A DNA stretch of 64,000 nucleotides from NCBI GenBank assembly GCA_022835595.1, contig BQUP01000006.1, forward strand, positions 1,129,307 to 1,193,306. Reading direction: 5' to 3'. Below the pieces are notes generated by a model that saw only the letters and a list, made by a program, of their open reading frames with translations, was not told the DNA's origin and did no database searches. This document shows positions 25,237 to 36,178 of the stretch, one piece after another (within the stretch, counting starts at the first letter, position 1; every line of letters starts with the position of its first letter). The translations under genes and the position numbers were made by a program. The DNA comes from Cystobasidium ongulense. Its lineage: Eukaryota; Basidiomycota; Cystobasidiomycetes; Cystobasidiales; Cystobasidiaceae.

Positions 25237-26593
25237 TCACGGGCTGCGAAGCTCTGCAGTCCAAAAGACAGGTGCGTCGGTCTCTAATGTAATGATATCT
25301 GACGCTAGGTGGTTTGAAGTCGATACCATCGTGTCCATTGATGTTCGTGGTACACCTTCCACCGCTGACATTGACAAGGCCAGGAGAAGTGCGCATAGTG
25401 TAAGCCACCTAAAAGCCGGTGTATAGTGATGACTCACGAAGGTCCCATTCTAGGCCCGTGGTCGTAACATATGCTGACTCGACTCCCAGTGGTAGGATCC
25501 CGCATGTCTTTCCGACAAGGTTGCCCGGCATATGCAATGTATGCTTCCCCTGGAAGGTCAACCTCAGTGTCCTTTCTCTTACGATGGTCTTGGTAGCGAT
25601 CAAAACTCACAGTCTCTAACATGCACGTCAAGCTCTCTTCACTGACTATCCAGGAGTACTCTCTTTCCTTTCGGAGTTTTTGCAGCGTGTGCAAAGTATG
25701 GATAGTCTGATCCAACCTTCCGGACAAGCCGCCATAGATGACCAATTGATACTGTAAAAGGGTGTCAGATTTTGAGCAAGTAGATGATGAGGTGAGGGAC
25801 TAACGTTCTCGTTCTCCTTCTCTTCTACCTGCATCACGCTTTTAATGCACTTGCCAAGATCAGTAGCGTATTGATCATTGTCTACTACTACAGCTACGCC
25901 CTGAATAGAACAGCCAGTAAGTAGGATTTCTCTGGCAGTATAGTAGTACGATGACTTACTTTGGATTCATAGAATGCTTGCACGTCTTTGTTTATCGAGT
26001 CTAGGTCACCTTTGATGAGGTCAGGAAGAAAGCTGTAGATAAGCGGTCAGTCTTGCAAGCCAGGTCGAACTCGGAAGTAGGAGGGAAAGGTCGCTCTCAC
26101 TTTGGATCTTCACCAAAAGCGTTGTACAGGCGATTAGCTCCACCATCAGCGCAGTAGCGCAGTGAGGCTGCGTAACGAAGATGTAGCATGTCATGAACAA
26201 GCACGTGCCAAAAAACGGTCAGCTTGTGGGGACTGATTCACCAGACCGCTATAGCATTTTGAAACCGTACAATTTCTCCATATCGTCTCGAACACGTCTT
26301 TGCGCACGATGGGGGTGTTGATGATCACCAGAGCTGTCTTGAGCTTTGGTGCTGTACATGCTGGATCCGAGGTGTCTGTAGCAGAAAGAAAGGGCACAGG
26401 ATTCCATTCCTTTGGCGCGTCTAGTATGCAGATTGCAGTTGGTAGTGTTCACATCAGAACAGATCTAGAGTGGGAGCAATTATGCTTGTGGGCCGCCCTC
26501 GCTCGACAAAAGCAGTCGGTCGGGCTCCATCTGAAGCAGCAGGTGGATAGAGTCCGATGAAAAGGCAGGGCCGGACTCACTCTGGCTGGGCAT
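25237..26593 (-). CDS. THI80: Thiamine pyrophosphokinase
   Basis: A multi-exon gene encoding the enzyme that transfers pyrophosphate from ATP to thiamine, making thiamine diphosphate. Family motifs: ALVIINTPIVRKDVFETIWR (start of the fold), then RYCADGGANRLYNAFGEDP, whose CADGGANRLY is diagnostic, then a DQYATD-like block (YDQYATDLGKC) near 25860, VIYGGLSGRLDQTIHTLHTL (catalytic GG.GGR.DQ) and a C-terminal VSTSNHLASDIITLETDAPV. The first exon is only MPSQ, starting at 26593 and followed by GTGAGT; splicing to CTAG|ACGCGCC gives MPSQNAPKEWNPVPFLSATD. The stop is at 25237. The start is thus inferred by splice logic, but the enzyme identity is secure. Confidence 0.9.
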
Positions 26594-26807
26594 ACTGGAC
26601 TGGGCTGCCTATGTCTGCAGTATGGCAGGTCTAACGCGTGCCCAAGTCCAATCCCACACAGTCGTAATAGTCCGGATAGACGAAAGCTACAATCTTGTAT
26701 CATCGATCAATCACTTTCTTTCCAGATTGCTTTCCACTTTCAAGCTTTCCTCTCTGCCCGCCCGCTTTCCTCAGCATCGCCCGTCCGCAAGGTCGCTCGC
26801 CGTCGAC
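26594..26807. promoter_or_regulatory. Divergent promoter, thiamine pyrophosphokinase / KpsF-like gene
   Basis: Only about 214 bp separates the two opposed start codons, so the genes probably share a bidirectional promoter. The right half is pyrimidine-rich (ctttccagattgctttccac near 26718), as is common ahead of fungal start codons. Confidence 0.5.
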
Positions 26808-28022
26808 ATGGACACACACACCTTCAGACTGCCTCAACCTGCGTCCACTGCCGGCAACCCAGCCAAGCTTCCGCCGCCAGAGCAGCTCCTCACGCTCGAC
26901 AGCCTCGCTATCGCGCCACCACCCATATCAGCAGCAGCAAATGACCGCGACGAGACAGCGAGCAGCATCAGCAGCAGCAGCAGCAGCAGCGAGTGCAACG
27001 TCGGGGGCACCTACGCCAGCGGGTCCTTCACATGCAGCTCGCTGTCCTCTGCTGGCCAGCTCTCACCGCCGTTCTCGCTCTCGAGCAATTCGAGCTCCTT
27101 GAACATCGCCGATCATGGCATTAATGTCGATATCGCGTGCAATAATATTGCTGACACGCAGGAAGAACGTGCTGCTGACTCGCAAGCAGCAGATGCACAC
27201 CATGCCAGGCAGTCGAACGCTCGAAGCAAGCCAGATCTTAGAGTCGCCCGCTCGCAAGTGCGAGGCTACGCTGCCGAGATCGTGAGGAGGGAAGCGAAAG
27301 CATTGCTGGATCTCGCTGCCCGTCTGGATCCTGAAGTGGCCTACGAGGAGGATCTGCCCCGTCTGAAACCTGAAGAAGTGCAGGACGCCTTCTCAAAAGC
27401 GGTAGAAATCCTACAGAACATGAACGCCCACGGGAAGATCATCATGACGGGCGTTGGAAAGTCGGGACTGCTCGCCCGAAAGGCCGTCGCCACTTTCAAC
27501 TCTTTTGGTGCGTCTCGGTCTGCTCACTATAAGATCCCCTGTATACTTAACGCCCTCTTCCATTCCGCTTCCTCTCTTCTAGGAATCCCAAGCGCTTTCC
27601 TGCACCCCGTCGAAGCGCTCCACGGCGATCTAGGCCTTTTATCACCTTTCGGTCTCGACACTGTTATTCTAATTTCATATTCCGGTCGGACAACAGAACT
27701 ACTACACTTGCTACAACACCTACGCCGGCGGCGGATACATTCTTGTATATCCTTTTCCTCTCCCGATTCTGCACTCGCCGAAGCATGCGATGTGAATATC
27801 GACGTCTCGCTTGAAAATGATGAAGAAGCGGAAGATTCAGTACCTGCACCTACCTCAAGTGTCCTCACTGCACTAGCTGCGCTTGATGCACTAGCTTTGA
27901 CATTGTTGAGACTCAAAACGGGATGGAATTCTCATATTTCAGAAAGAAGAAATGCTTTCGGTTTACATCACCCTGGAGGTAGTCTAGGACAGCAACTTTG
28001 CTCTGCGGTGGAACAAGTTTAG
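26808..28022 (+). CDS. SIS-domain sugar-phosphate isomerase, KpsF/GutQ (arabinose-5-phosphate isomerase) family, no CBS domains
   Basis: Two exons with an intron at about 27508-27583, giving about 380 residues. The first 130 residues are low-complexity Ser-rich. The SIS fold then reads GKIIMTGVGKSGLLARKAVA, TFNSFGIPSAFLHPVEALHG, DLGLLSPFGLDTVILISYSG and RTTELLHLLQHL, ending ERRNAFGLHHPGGSLGQQL. FLHPxEAxHGDLG and GKSG are the KpsF/GutQ signature, including the HP..A.HGD active-site segment. Bacterial enzymes convert ribulose 5-phosphate to arabinose 5-phosphate for KDO synthesis and usually carry two CBS domains after the SIS; here the protein stops right after HPGGSLG. Fungi make no KDO, so the substrate is unknown. 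Bacterial origin is an inference. The tail faces the HpxO-like gene. Confidence 0.88.
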   Translation: MDTHTFRLPQPASTAGNPAKLPPPEQLLTLDSLAIAPPPISAAANDRDETASSISSSSSSSECNVGGTYASGSFTCSSLSSAGQLSPPFSLSSNSSSLNIADHGINVDIACNNIADTQEERAADSQAADAHHARQSNARSKPDLRVARSQVRGYAAEIVRREAKALLDLAARLDPEVAYEEDLPRLKPEEVQDAFSKAVEILQNMNAHGKIIMTGVGKSGLLARKAVATFNSFGASRSAHYKIPCILNALFHSASSLLGIPSAFLHPVEALHGDLGLLSPFGLDTVILISYSGRTTELLHLLQHLRRRRIHSCISFSSPDSALAEACDVNIDVSLENDEEAEDSVPAPTSSVLTALAALDALALTLLRLKTGWNSHISERRNAFGLHHPGGSLGQQLCSAVEQV

Positions 28023-28294
28023 CATCTTTACTCTTTGTGTTCTACTTAAATGCACTCGTTCCACTATACCATTTACTCTGTGTCTACGTGAGACAATTCT
28101 TTTCAAATCTCGCATTGTAGATATCGCTTGATCTATAGAACCTTCCCGTATGGGTGTAAATGAACCAAGCTTTGTTGAATGTATACATAGATTTACAAAC
28201 AGCATCTCCCATTTCACAGTAGATATTCATAAATGTCACTTTTATACAATGTAGCAATTCCAAAAAACAACTCCTCTGGTTCTCTGTCATCTCC
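28023..28294. other. Convergent intergenic gap
   Basis: AT-rich 272-bp gap between the facing stops of the isomerase and the flavoprotein, likely two 3' UTRs. Confidence 0.5.
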
Positions 28295-29934
28295 TCAAGC
28301 TGAGTCTGCTATCTTGACCAACAGATGCTCAGGCTGGCCGCTCAGAACCGGCTGGAGTTTAGCATAATTATCGAGCTCTTTGGGGGCCCCTAGAATCGTT
28401 TTTGACATGCCTGTGAACAGCACTGTTTAGTCGAGACCATTCAAACGCCAGACCTGATACAGATATCCTCACCCTCCATTATATGCATGCCGTCCTCCTT
28501 GGCTAACTCGCCATACCACTCTTCCGTCTGCTCCATACCCTCTAAAGCATGTGTAATGGCTGCACGCTTCCGAGCTCGAAGGACGGTATCACCAACACGC
28601 TTTCCACGCTGTTCTTGGTAGTCTTTGCATATTTGCAGCAGCTGGTCTGACGTGGGTGTTGGGACACTGCCAGCGTCTGTCTTTGATAATCCGTGTTTCT
28701 TTGTAAGATGGGCGATGACGAAGGCGTCCTCCATAGCCAGGCATCTGGATTTTGCAAGTCAGCAGGTTATTGTCTCGTGGAGCAAGCTTTCTGCTTACCC
28801 TCCTTGTCCAAGATCAGGTGCAGTAGCATGTGCTGCATCTCCGATAAGAACAGCTCTACCTGACGGATCAATAAGAGTAGGTAGAGTGTCCGTATCGTGT
28901 ATTTCCACTCTCGCTATAGATTTGACATCTATATTATCGATGAGAAGCTGAATAGACTCATTCCAGCCTTTGAAGTGATTTTTTAGTTCAGCCTTGATGC
29001 CGTCTGTATCCACTGCTGTTCCTTTTGGTAGGACGCAATCAAAGAAGATGTAGAAACGTTCGTTCGACATTGGCATTAGCGATACTCGCTTGCCTTCGCC
29101 TACGAATTGTGTCCATGTGGTAGAAGGTAATTTGCCCTGCAGGTGGAACAAGTCTCTCAGATTCTCAGTTTCAGCGCATTCGCGATTGAAGGCGTGTAAG
29201 CTGGATTTAACTCACGTTCACAACCGATTGCGGAACAGCAGCATTAAAGTTGATATACCCAACATATTTTCTCTCTACATTCTCTCCGCATATTTTGTTG
29301 CGCAGCTTTGAATGCGTACCATCTGCAATGACGAGAAAGTCTCCTGATTCCGTCGAGCCATCTGCGAATTTGATGCTAATGCCATCTGATGTAATTTCGT
29401 AATCTACTACCTGCTTGTTCAGTGTAACGGTCTCGTGGCCTGCGCCATCATACAGGATCTTCTGGAGGTCTGTCCTGGCGATTGGGCAAGCTCTTGCGTG
29501 CACCTGTTCGCAACATACAGATCTTAGTCAGTATCTTCTTGTCGTAATAAGTATACTAGCACACCTTCTTGTAGAGAGTGTCTAGCGGGAAATCGCAGAG
29601 TGTCTCTCCAGTATCGTGCTTCAGATAAGACATCCTGTCCATCTGACCTGCATATTTCATGGGATCCAGACCGAAAGATTGCAGAGCCTTGACGCCATTT
29701 GACCATACTTTAGGGCGTACAGCATTAGTACAGTGAAGTGTGGCTCTCCCGGACGTCTGCAGCACGCACGTCCATCCGATCATGGCATCAAGCAGAGCAC
29801 TCACCTGATATTGCAGCGCCGATGGGACGCATCTCACGCACTCTATCGTAGCAGTGCACGTCATGGCCTTCCTTTTGTAGAGCAATAGCTGCTGAGAGAC
29901 CACCGATGCCTGCGCCGGCAATGAGGACTTTCAT
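28295..29934 (-). CDS. FAD-dependent monooxygenase, HpxO-like urate hydroxylase
   Basis: Six or so exons. The N-terminus MKVLIAGAGIGGLSAAIALQ is a GxGxxG FAD-binding fold; then GAAISVWSNGVKALQSFGLD, ARACPIARTDLQKILYDGAG, GDFLVIADGTHSKLR (DG motif), QFVGEGKRVSLMPMSNERFY, and AVLIGDAAHATAPDLGQGG (GD motif). FVGEGKRVSLMP and GDAAHATAPDLGQGG followed by AMEDA match what I know of Klebsiella HpxO, which oxidises urate to 5-hydroxyisourate using NADH and FAD. Splicing at GTGAGG near 28470 gives HIMEGMSKTILGAP, again like HpxO, and an end at 28295. A related aromatic-ring hydroxylase (salicylate type) is the main alternative. Similarity to a bacterial enzyme plus several introns suggests an old transfer or a retained ancient gene. 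Confidence 0.83.
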
Positions 29935-30416
29935 GGTCTAGAGATCAAGCTCGAGTCGCGTCGGCAGAGATTGGCTGAGGACAGGCGAGCGAGTAACGGA
30001 CGGTCAGAGAGTGTGGGTGGTGTAACTCTAAGGTCTGCTGGTCAAGTATCAGGTCGAAGATGCGAAATTAACCATCCTACTCAATCGGCAGAAACATTGA
30101 TAACGAAAGATAAGCGCAAACTGCCGCCACTCTCGTCTTTGACCGCCCCTGCACCTTGAACAACAGTGTTGAGCAGAATGTCGCGTGCTAGGCTACCACA
30201 TCAAATATACATAGAGCAGCTGCTGGTGCACTTTCCGTGATAGCTTTGGCAGGTCGCTTTGTGCTTGGAAGGCCGACTGATCATCGACCAGGTCAACTAG
30301 GAAATGCAAGCAAGTAAATTCAAGCCTCATTGTTGAAGGGTTTTCATTATTATCCTATCGTCTTGAATGAGATTCCAATTACGCTACATTGACTTCTGAT
30401 AAGGTATTTGAGGGTA
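29935..30416. other. Intergenic region, flavoprotein promoter
   Basis: About 480 bp between two minus-strand genes. It should hold the HpxO-like promoter and the WDR48-like 3' UTR. No conserved frame seen. Confidence 0.45.
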
Positions 30417-33400
30417 TTACATAGTTGTATCAAGCTCTCTGCGTCGATACGTCAGATACACATCGCCAGCTTTGCCGTAACAGAACTTTGCACAGGCGGC
30501 CAGTGTCATGTTAAGAGGGACTGGTTGATCGTTGCACAAAATCTCAACTTCGTCTTCCGGGAGCAATGTAGGCTCTTCTATGCCTTCTCCAGCTGCGTTC
30601 GGTAGATGAGTATAAGAACTCGTGCTTGACGAAAGGCTTGATTTCGTCGAGGAGCGTGTCAGGTCAGACGTAAGTTGAGAAGCGCTGCCGCTGCCGCTTG
30701 CCGCATGCCTGTCCTCTAATTGTGCTTGATATCGCCTGCGCTGCTTCCAAGATTCTAGCTCAAGCTTCTCGGCTACGTAATGGCAAGCTTTGCGCATGCG
30801 CAACATCCGGGTTGCACTCAACCGGGCATTACTATGGAGTACATGTCAGTATGCTGACCTCTTCCATACCAGAAGGCCATACTTGTGATTACTCACCCGC
30901 TTGGCAACTCATCAAGACCCGCCTCTCCTGGCCCACCATGGGGCTCAAGGATGAAAGCAATCTTCACCGGATCTTTGTGTGCTGCGACATTGTGACACAG
31001 GAATTCAAGGAGCCAGGGTGGTATTGTCATCTCTAAAAGTCTGAGCTCGCTGAGCATCAACGACATTGTGCTCCTGAATACCGTTGCCCAAGCACCCGCA
31101 TCGTGCGATTCCTCCTCAATCATGACAGGCAGGTCCGCTCCAAACCTGATAGGCGGCGTCTCGTGCCAAGGTGGTGGATGTAGAGGATGAGAGAAGATAG
31201 CGCGTAACAGAGACTGCTGCAATTTCTGGACGGGTGTCAGATGCGCATCTTTGTCATCAGGTCCAGTTGCAGTATTCGAGCCAGCTGGCGTTCCCTCTTC
31301 GGCAATACCTGAGGTGGCAGAGATGTCGGGTGTAGATGCTTCCTTCTTAGGCGTCTCTTTCTTTCCAAAGCTCTTGAACCTGGACATCTTGCTGAGCTTG
31401 GTAGCAGGCGATGCGGAAACGGGAACAGATGGTAAAGAAGCTGTACCATTGCTTGCCTTTGGAGTCGGCAAGCCACCCGAATTTGATGACAGGGATGGAG
31501 GGTCCGGGACGGTCCTGGGTCGAGAAAAGTAGTCGCCTTCTGCTCGCTGCATTGCACTAGATGGGGTTGTAGGAACTGTATTAGGAACTGACGGCGATTG
31601 AGGTATTGGCGACAACCCAGTGGTACTGCTGGATGGTAGCAGACGGGGCGCAGCCATCTGGTAAGCGAGATCAGACTGATCTGGAAGTACAGCTGGAGTC
31701 ATTGCAGGAGTAGCCAAAGCCGTGTTGAAGCCAGCCGCGTTCGATTCTGCAGCATCCGGAAGTGAGATATTCGAAGGGCCTTTGGCGGGCGTTCCAGATG
31801 CAGACGCTTTCAAACTCAATTCTTCAACCGAACTGTTGCTACGAATGGAAGGAGCTTCTCCAGATGTGGCCGTGCTGCCAGAGCGGCCGCGTCGAATTTG
31901 TGCTCTGCCCTCTTCTTGTATAAATGCCTCAAAGAGGTTCCGAAGGACCCACTTGCCCAGATTGAGGCGCTGATCCACGCGATATTCAGGCTTTGGCGGA
32001 ACGCCAGCTTCATCCAGGTAGATTTCTGCATCGAAAGCACGCCCCTGCTCAATGTGCACGGTGAGGAGACCTGTTCGACACTCTACAGTGCACCATGATT
32101 GCACGATAGCCTCTCCTTCGATCTGAGTGCGGATATTGTCTAGAATATCCACATCATCAAGAGCGATACCAGTATTGGTGGTGCCTTCGGACATCGTGCT
32201 TGCGTTGGAAGCAAGCGACAATGGCCTTCTCCGCGTTTCATGTCTCGGGAAGCGTCCTATACAGGATCCCAAGATAATATCCCAAACTGCAACTTCGCCT
32301 TGCGTATCCAGCGAGATTACAGTTCTACGATCATTCAGTAATTCTGCGCGTACGAGACCTGATCTACCACGAATGACGTCGTCGGGAGCAGTACGAAGGG
32401 GTGTCCCATCAATTGCAGTCTCGCGATCTTCATATTCTTGCTGCGCTGCTATAAAAGCTTCACTTTTCGGACGTTGCTGTGGTGAGAGAGGGTATGCATC
32501 ATCTTCCTCTAGAAGTGATGATGGTCGCTGATATGAAGTCGATTGTCCAGCCAGCAAGCTGTTCGGCATGGGAGAAGTTGACCTGCCGGTAAAGCCAAGA
32601 GGTGCTCGTGGCATTGATAGTCCAGACGACGGCGGTGTTGGATAGTTGTTACCTCCGAAAGGCGATGTTACTGATCCGGTCAGCGGCCTGCTGATTGTTC
32701 GATGAAGAGAAAGGACAGAAGCAGAATAGGCTACAGCAGAACCGATAGCATAGCTTGAAGTGCCAGCATAAGGATCATCCAAGGTGAACAAGGGCACAAG
32801 ACTTTCAAGCGGGATACCATCTCGAGAAGGTAGATTGCGCTGCTCGCCTACAGGAGTGGTTGGTGATGCGTATGAGGTACCGAAGAAATCATCGCCACCG
32901 ACAGTACGAGGAGGCGAAAAAGTAGGAGAAAAGGTGTGCGTTGGAGGAGAGGATGAGAAAGAGTTTGTACTGCGTGGTCTGTTGTTTGAGGCGTATCGCA
33001 AAGATGAGGGTCTTTGCTGCTGTTGCATTTGCATAGCAGCGGATAACGGTGATCCAGCTTGAGGTGAAGATCGTTGAAAGGGGGATGTTGCGAACGCGAC
33101 AGAATGTTGTGATCCAATTGCTCTATCTCTATTAATGCTGCTATTTGAGCGAGCTCTGTTGAGTCTAGCTATGCTAGCAGATGTCTCTTCGGAAGTAATG
33201 CCCTTTATAGGCACTGGAGCTGAAGATCCCGGTGATATAGCTTCGTCGTGCTCCGGTATACTCGCTGGATAGTGTTTAGAAGCTAGAAGAGTATCTTGTC
33301 TAGTCAACGATGGTTGGGCATGGGCAGCGTGCCTTTTGGTCCTCCTGGGAATATCCTTCCAGCGACAGATGTTCGAAGAGTTGGAAGCCGTCCATAGGTA

Positions 33401-35475
33401 GGAATCGTCGACTGCTACAATACGGTGTATGCCATCATTAGATGATGCAGTGCCCGGCCTCGATTCATCCCTGTTCCTGAGTAAGATAACACATTCTCCT
33501 TCTGTTGGTATATCACCTGCATTTTCAAAGTCAACCTTGCAGACTGTTCCCGTCCTATCGCCAGAATAAAAGACTTCGAGATGTGGATGCGAAGAAAAGA
33601 GGGACCAGACTGAATCTGAATGGTGTGTAAAAGTATGTAAACAGCGTCTCATAGAAACAGACCATACTTTGACGGTCGAATCGCTTGAGGCTGAAAGTAC
33701 ATGCCGACCATCTTCCGACACTAGCAGTGCTCTAACGTTATCTGCATGTCCAACCAATCCAGCTACTGGATTTGAAGCTCTTGAAGACCTAGGATCGTAT
33801 ATTCGAACGACCTTTTCAGGTGATCCAGCTACGATGGTAGATCCAGAAGGATTACTAGCAAGAGCATAAACCGATCCATTCATATCATATTCTGAAATAG
33901 GTTCTTCCCTACTCTCCATAACATCCCAAATTTTGATCTTTCTATCGAATCCGCCGCTTGCTATCCAACCTGATTCTCTTGCATGAGTCAAGCATTTGAC
34001 ATAGTCATTGTGCGAACCTAGTGCAGCTGGAAGCATTGAGCGATGCGGATCGTGTGGATTCCAGGCTCGTATCATACGATCAGAAGAAGCTGATACGACT
34101 GTCTGATTTAGATTGCAGAGTACGATATCGTTCACCCAATTTGTATGCCCCCTGTGAGCTTGTCGGAAAGTAGTGGGTCGCTGCTGATAGCTCTGTGACA
34201 CGTGCGTGCAAGCAAGTCAGCTACTGGCTGCACATTGGAAGTCGGTTCTCAAAAGCTTACCCTGGCTTCGAATTGCTCGGTATCGAGACACCAGCGATTC
34301 TCGTATGGCAGACTACTCTGATCAGGTTTTGATGCGCCATTAAGAGTGAATGGTTTATAAGACGATGAAGTAGACCGACGCCGCCGGTCTCTCTGGCTGT
34401 TTAAATCAAGCTGCAAGCCGGAAGTCATTCCAGAGCTTCCTCCCCATGTTGTATCTAAGCGTAATCTCGGACTAGAGCCAGGCAAGGGAGGCGATGACAA
34501 ATCTGGATATGGACCATCATCTCCATCACCTAGCAATAGCTCCTCTGCTTCATTATCTTCATATAGATCTCTCGAGTGACTTGTAGTTCGTGTTTTTCTG
34601 CTGAGGTTAGCAGTTTCTTCATCACTGCTACTGTCTTCCTCATCCTCTTCATCATCATCTTCCAACTCTTGTGCATCTTCATCTGCATAACTGTCTTCTG
34701 CCCATCTAGGTAAATAAACTTTCCGCCTCCCTTTGCGATTTCCTCCTCCTACGTATGCTTCTGCAGGATCACGTTTCTTAAAAGGTAGGCCTAATTCCCA
34801 AGAAGCTACTAGTCCATCTCTTCCTCCTGAATATAGAATACCTCCAGGTGTCTTCTTACGTGACGGTGAAGATGAATTATCAATTATTGTGCTTGTATCG
34901 ATTGCCAAGGCTGTTATACCCAGTGTGTGTTCAGGATGTCGCTGTACTGTTGTATTGTTGGAATGATAGTGACGTGAAGAGGTAGAAGTAGCTGCGCTGC
35001 TTGTTGAAGTTGTGAAAGAGCTGGACAAGAGCCCAGCGGAGGCAGTGTTGTCACCTTCCCGATCTGCATTCGACGACCTTCGCGTTGCAAAGCGAGGATC
35101 GTGTGAAGCTGATCGCGACCCGCCGAGATGAGGACTGCTGCCTGAGCTTGTGTCTTTGTTTACTGTAGATAGAGCATCTGGATTCGCAAGCATAATGAGT
35201 GGATTAGGGTTGCCACGCTTTCTCGCTCGAATCTCTTGCAAGCTTCCAGTTGGCAGACTGAGCATTGGAGGAGGTTGACTCTCCGGAGGGGGCGGTATAA
35301 GATAGGATACCCTTCTTCGGGGTATCGATACTGGAGGCCCATTATTGCTGCTGCTTCCAGATGCGCCGCTGTGGAGGTTTTGTGCGGACGATGCATGCTG
35401 ATGCGGTTGCTGTTGCTGCTGGAGAGCTCTCGGGAGCTGAGAAGCTTGAGGCGGCACTGGCGGCAGAGCCATCAT
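30417..35475 (-). CDS. WDR48/UAF1 homologue (WD-repeat activator of deubiquitinases; Bun107/Duf1 type)
   Basis: A large gene of at least three exons, more than 1,600 residues. Exon 1 (35475 to about 34262) has RRRVSYLIPP, LGITALAIDT and YSGGRDGLVASWEL, the first blade, broken by a long Ser/acidic insert. Exon 2 (from about 34190) continues HRGHTNWVNDIVLCNLNQTV, SASSDRMIRAWNPHDPHRSM, IASGGFDRKIKIWDV and LSASSDSTVKVWSV, a clear WD propeller. After a 300-residue Ser/Pro-rich insert the ancillary region reads LNDRRTVISLDTQGEVAVWD and LNLGKWVLRNLFEAF. The C-terminal exon carries the DUF3337/SUMO-like domain (SATRMLRMRKACHYVAEKLE ... MTLAACAKFCYGKAGDVYLT). In animals it activates USP1, USP12 and USP46; in fission yeast Bun107 guides Ubp9. 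The inserts make this homologue much longer than the human 677 residues. Confidence 0.88.
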
Positions 35476-36178
35476 TGTAGCCTGCCAGGACTAATGCGAG
35501 ATGTATTTCTATCTGTCTAGTCTGAGTCTGTCGCTCGAACCAATCCACGCTTAGTACTACGGTCCACCTTCCCGCCAATTGCCTGGCCGAGCTCCCGATT
35601 ACCGCATCTGTGAACGGGTAGGTAGGAAGAGAGCACGGGACAGAGTGCGTGATAGCTTGTAGGGAGTGTGCCGTGTATAATGTGCGATTCTGTATGCTGT
35701 TCGTGGTGTCGGTATCTGGCGAGAAAGCAGAGCAGAGTCGAGGGTGCTCGTAACTCCGGCACTTTGCAGAAGCACGACAGCGACGAGAAGGCCGAAGCAG
35801 CATGAACATAAGCATGCAAGGATGATGGATAGAGTGGGAATCTACTTGCAGGACCTACAGGACCGCGACAAGCCAGCGACGACGACTACGCTTGATGCTC
35901 GATGACTACGCGTGATGCTCCCTTCACTTCATGGACCTGTCAAGCACGTCCGAGTTATGGTAGCGTGTCGATCAGCTGGCACAACCCACCTGTCCATGCA
36001 GCGCAGGTGAGGGCGAGCAGGCAGCCAGACAGCCTTGCTGTGCCCGTCCTGCACCTTGTACCTCTCTCTCTACCGACTTGCTCGCAGATTGTTGGTGGTG
36101 CATGGCCTGCTTGTTGTGCCTCGCCTGTCATGATTGCCTGCCTGGATTCTCCCAACTGCAACTGCAACGAACAGCACG
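35476..36178. promoter_or_regulatory. Divergent intergenic region, WDR48-like / glucoamylase
   Basis: A 700-bp gap between opposed starts, large enough for two separate promoters. Open frames on both strands here lack domain content. Pyrimidine-rich tracts (ctctctctctaccgac near 36062) precede the glucoamylase start. Confidence 0.45.

Noticed and set aside
24845-25408. 187-codon minus-strand frame as a complete gene
   Set aside because: Its upper part overlaps the last exon of thiamine pyrophosphokinase in another frame; only the lower part remains a weak candidate exon.
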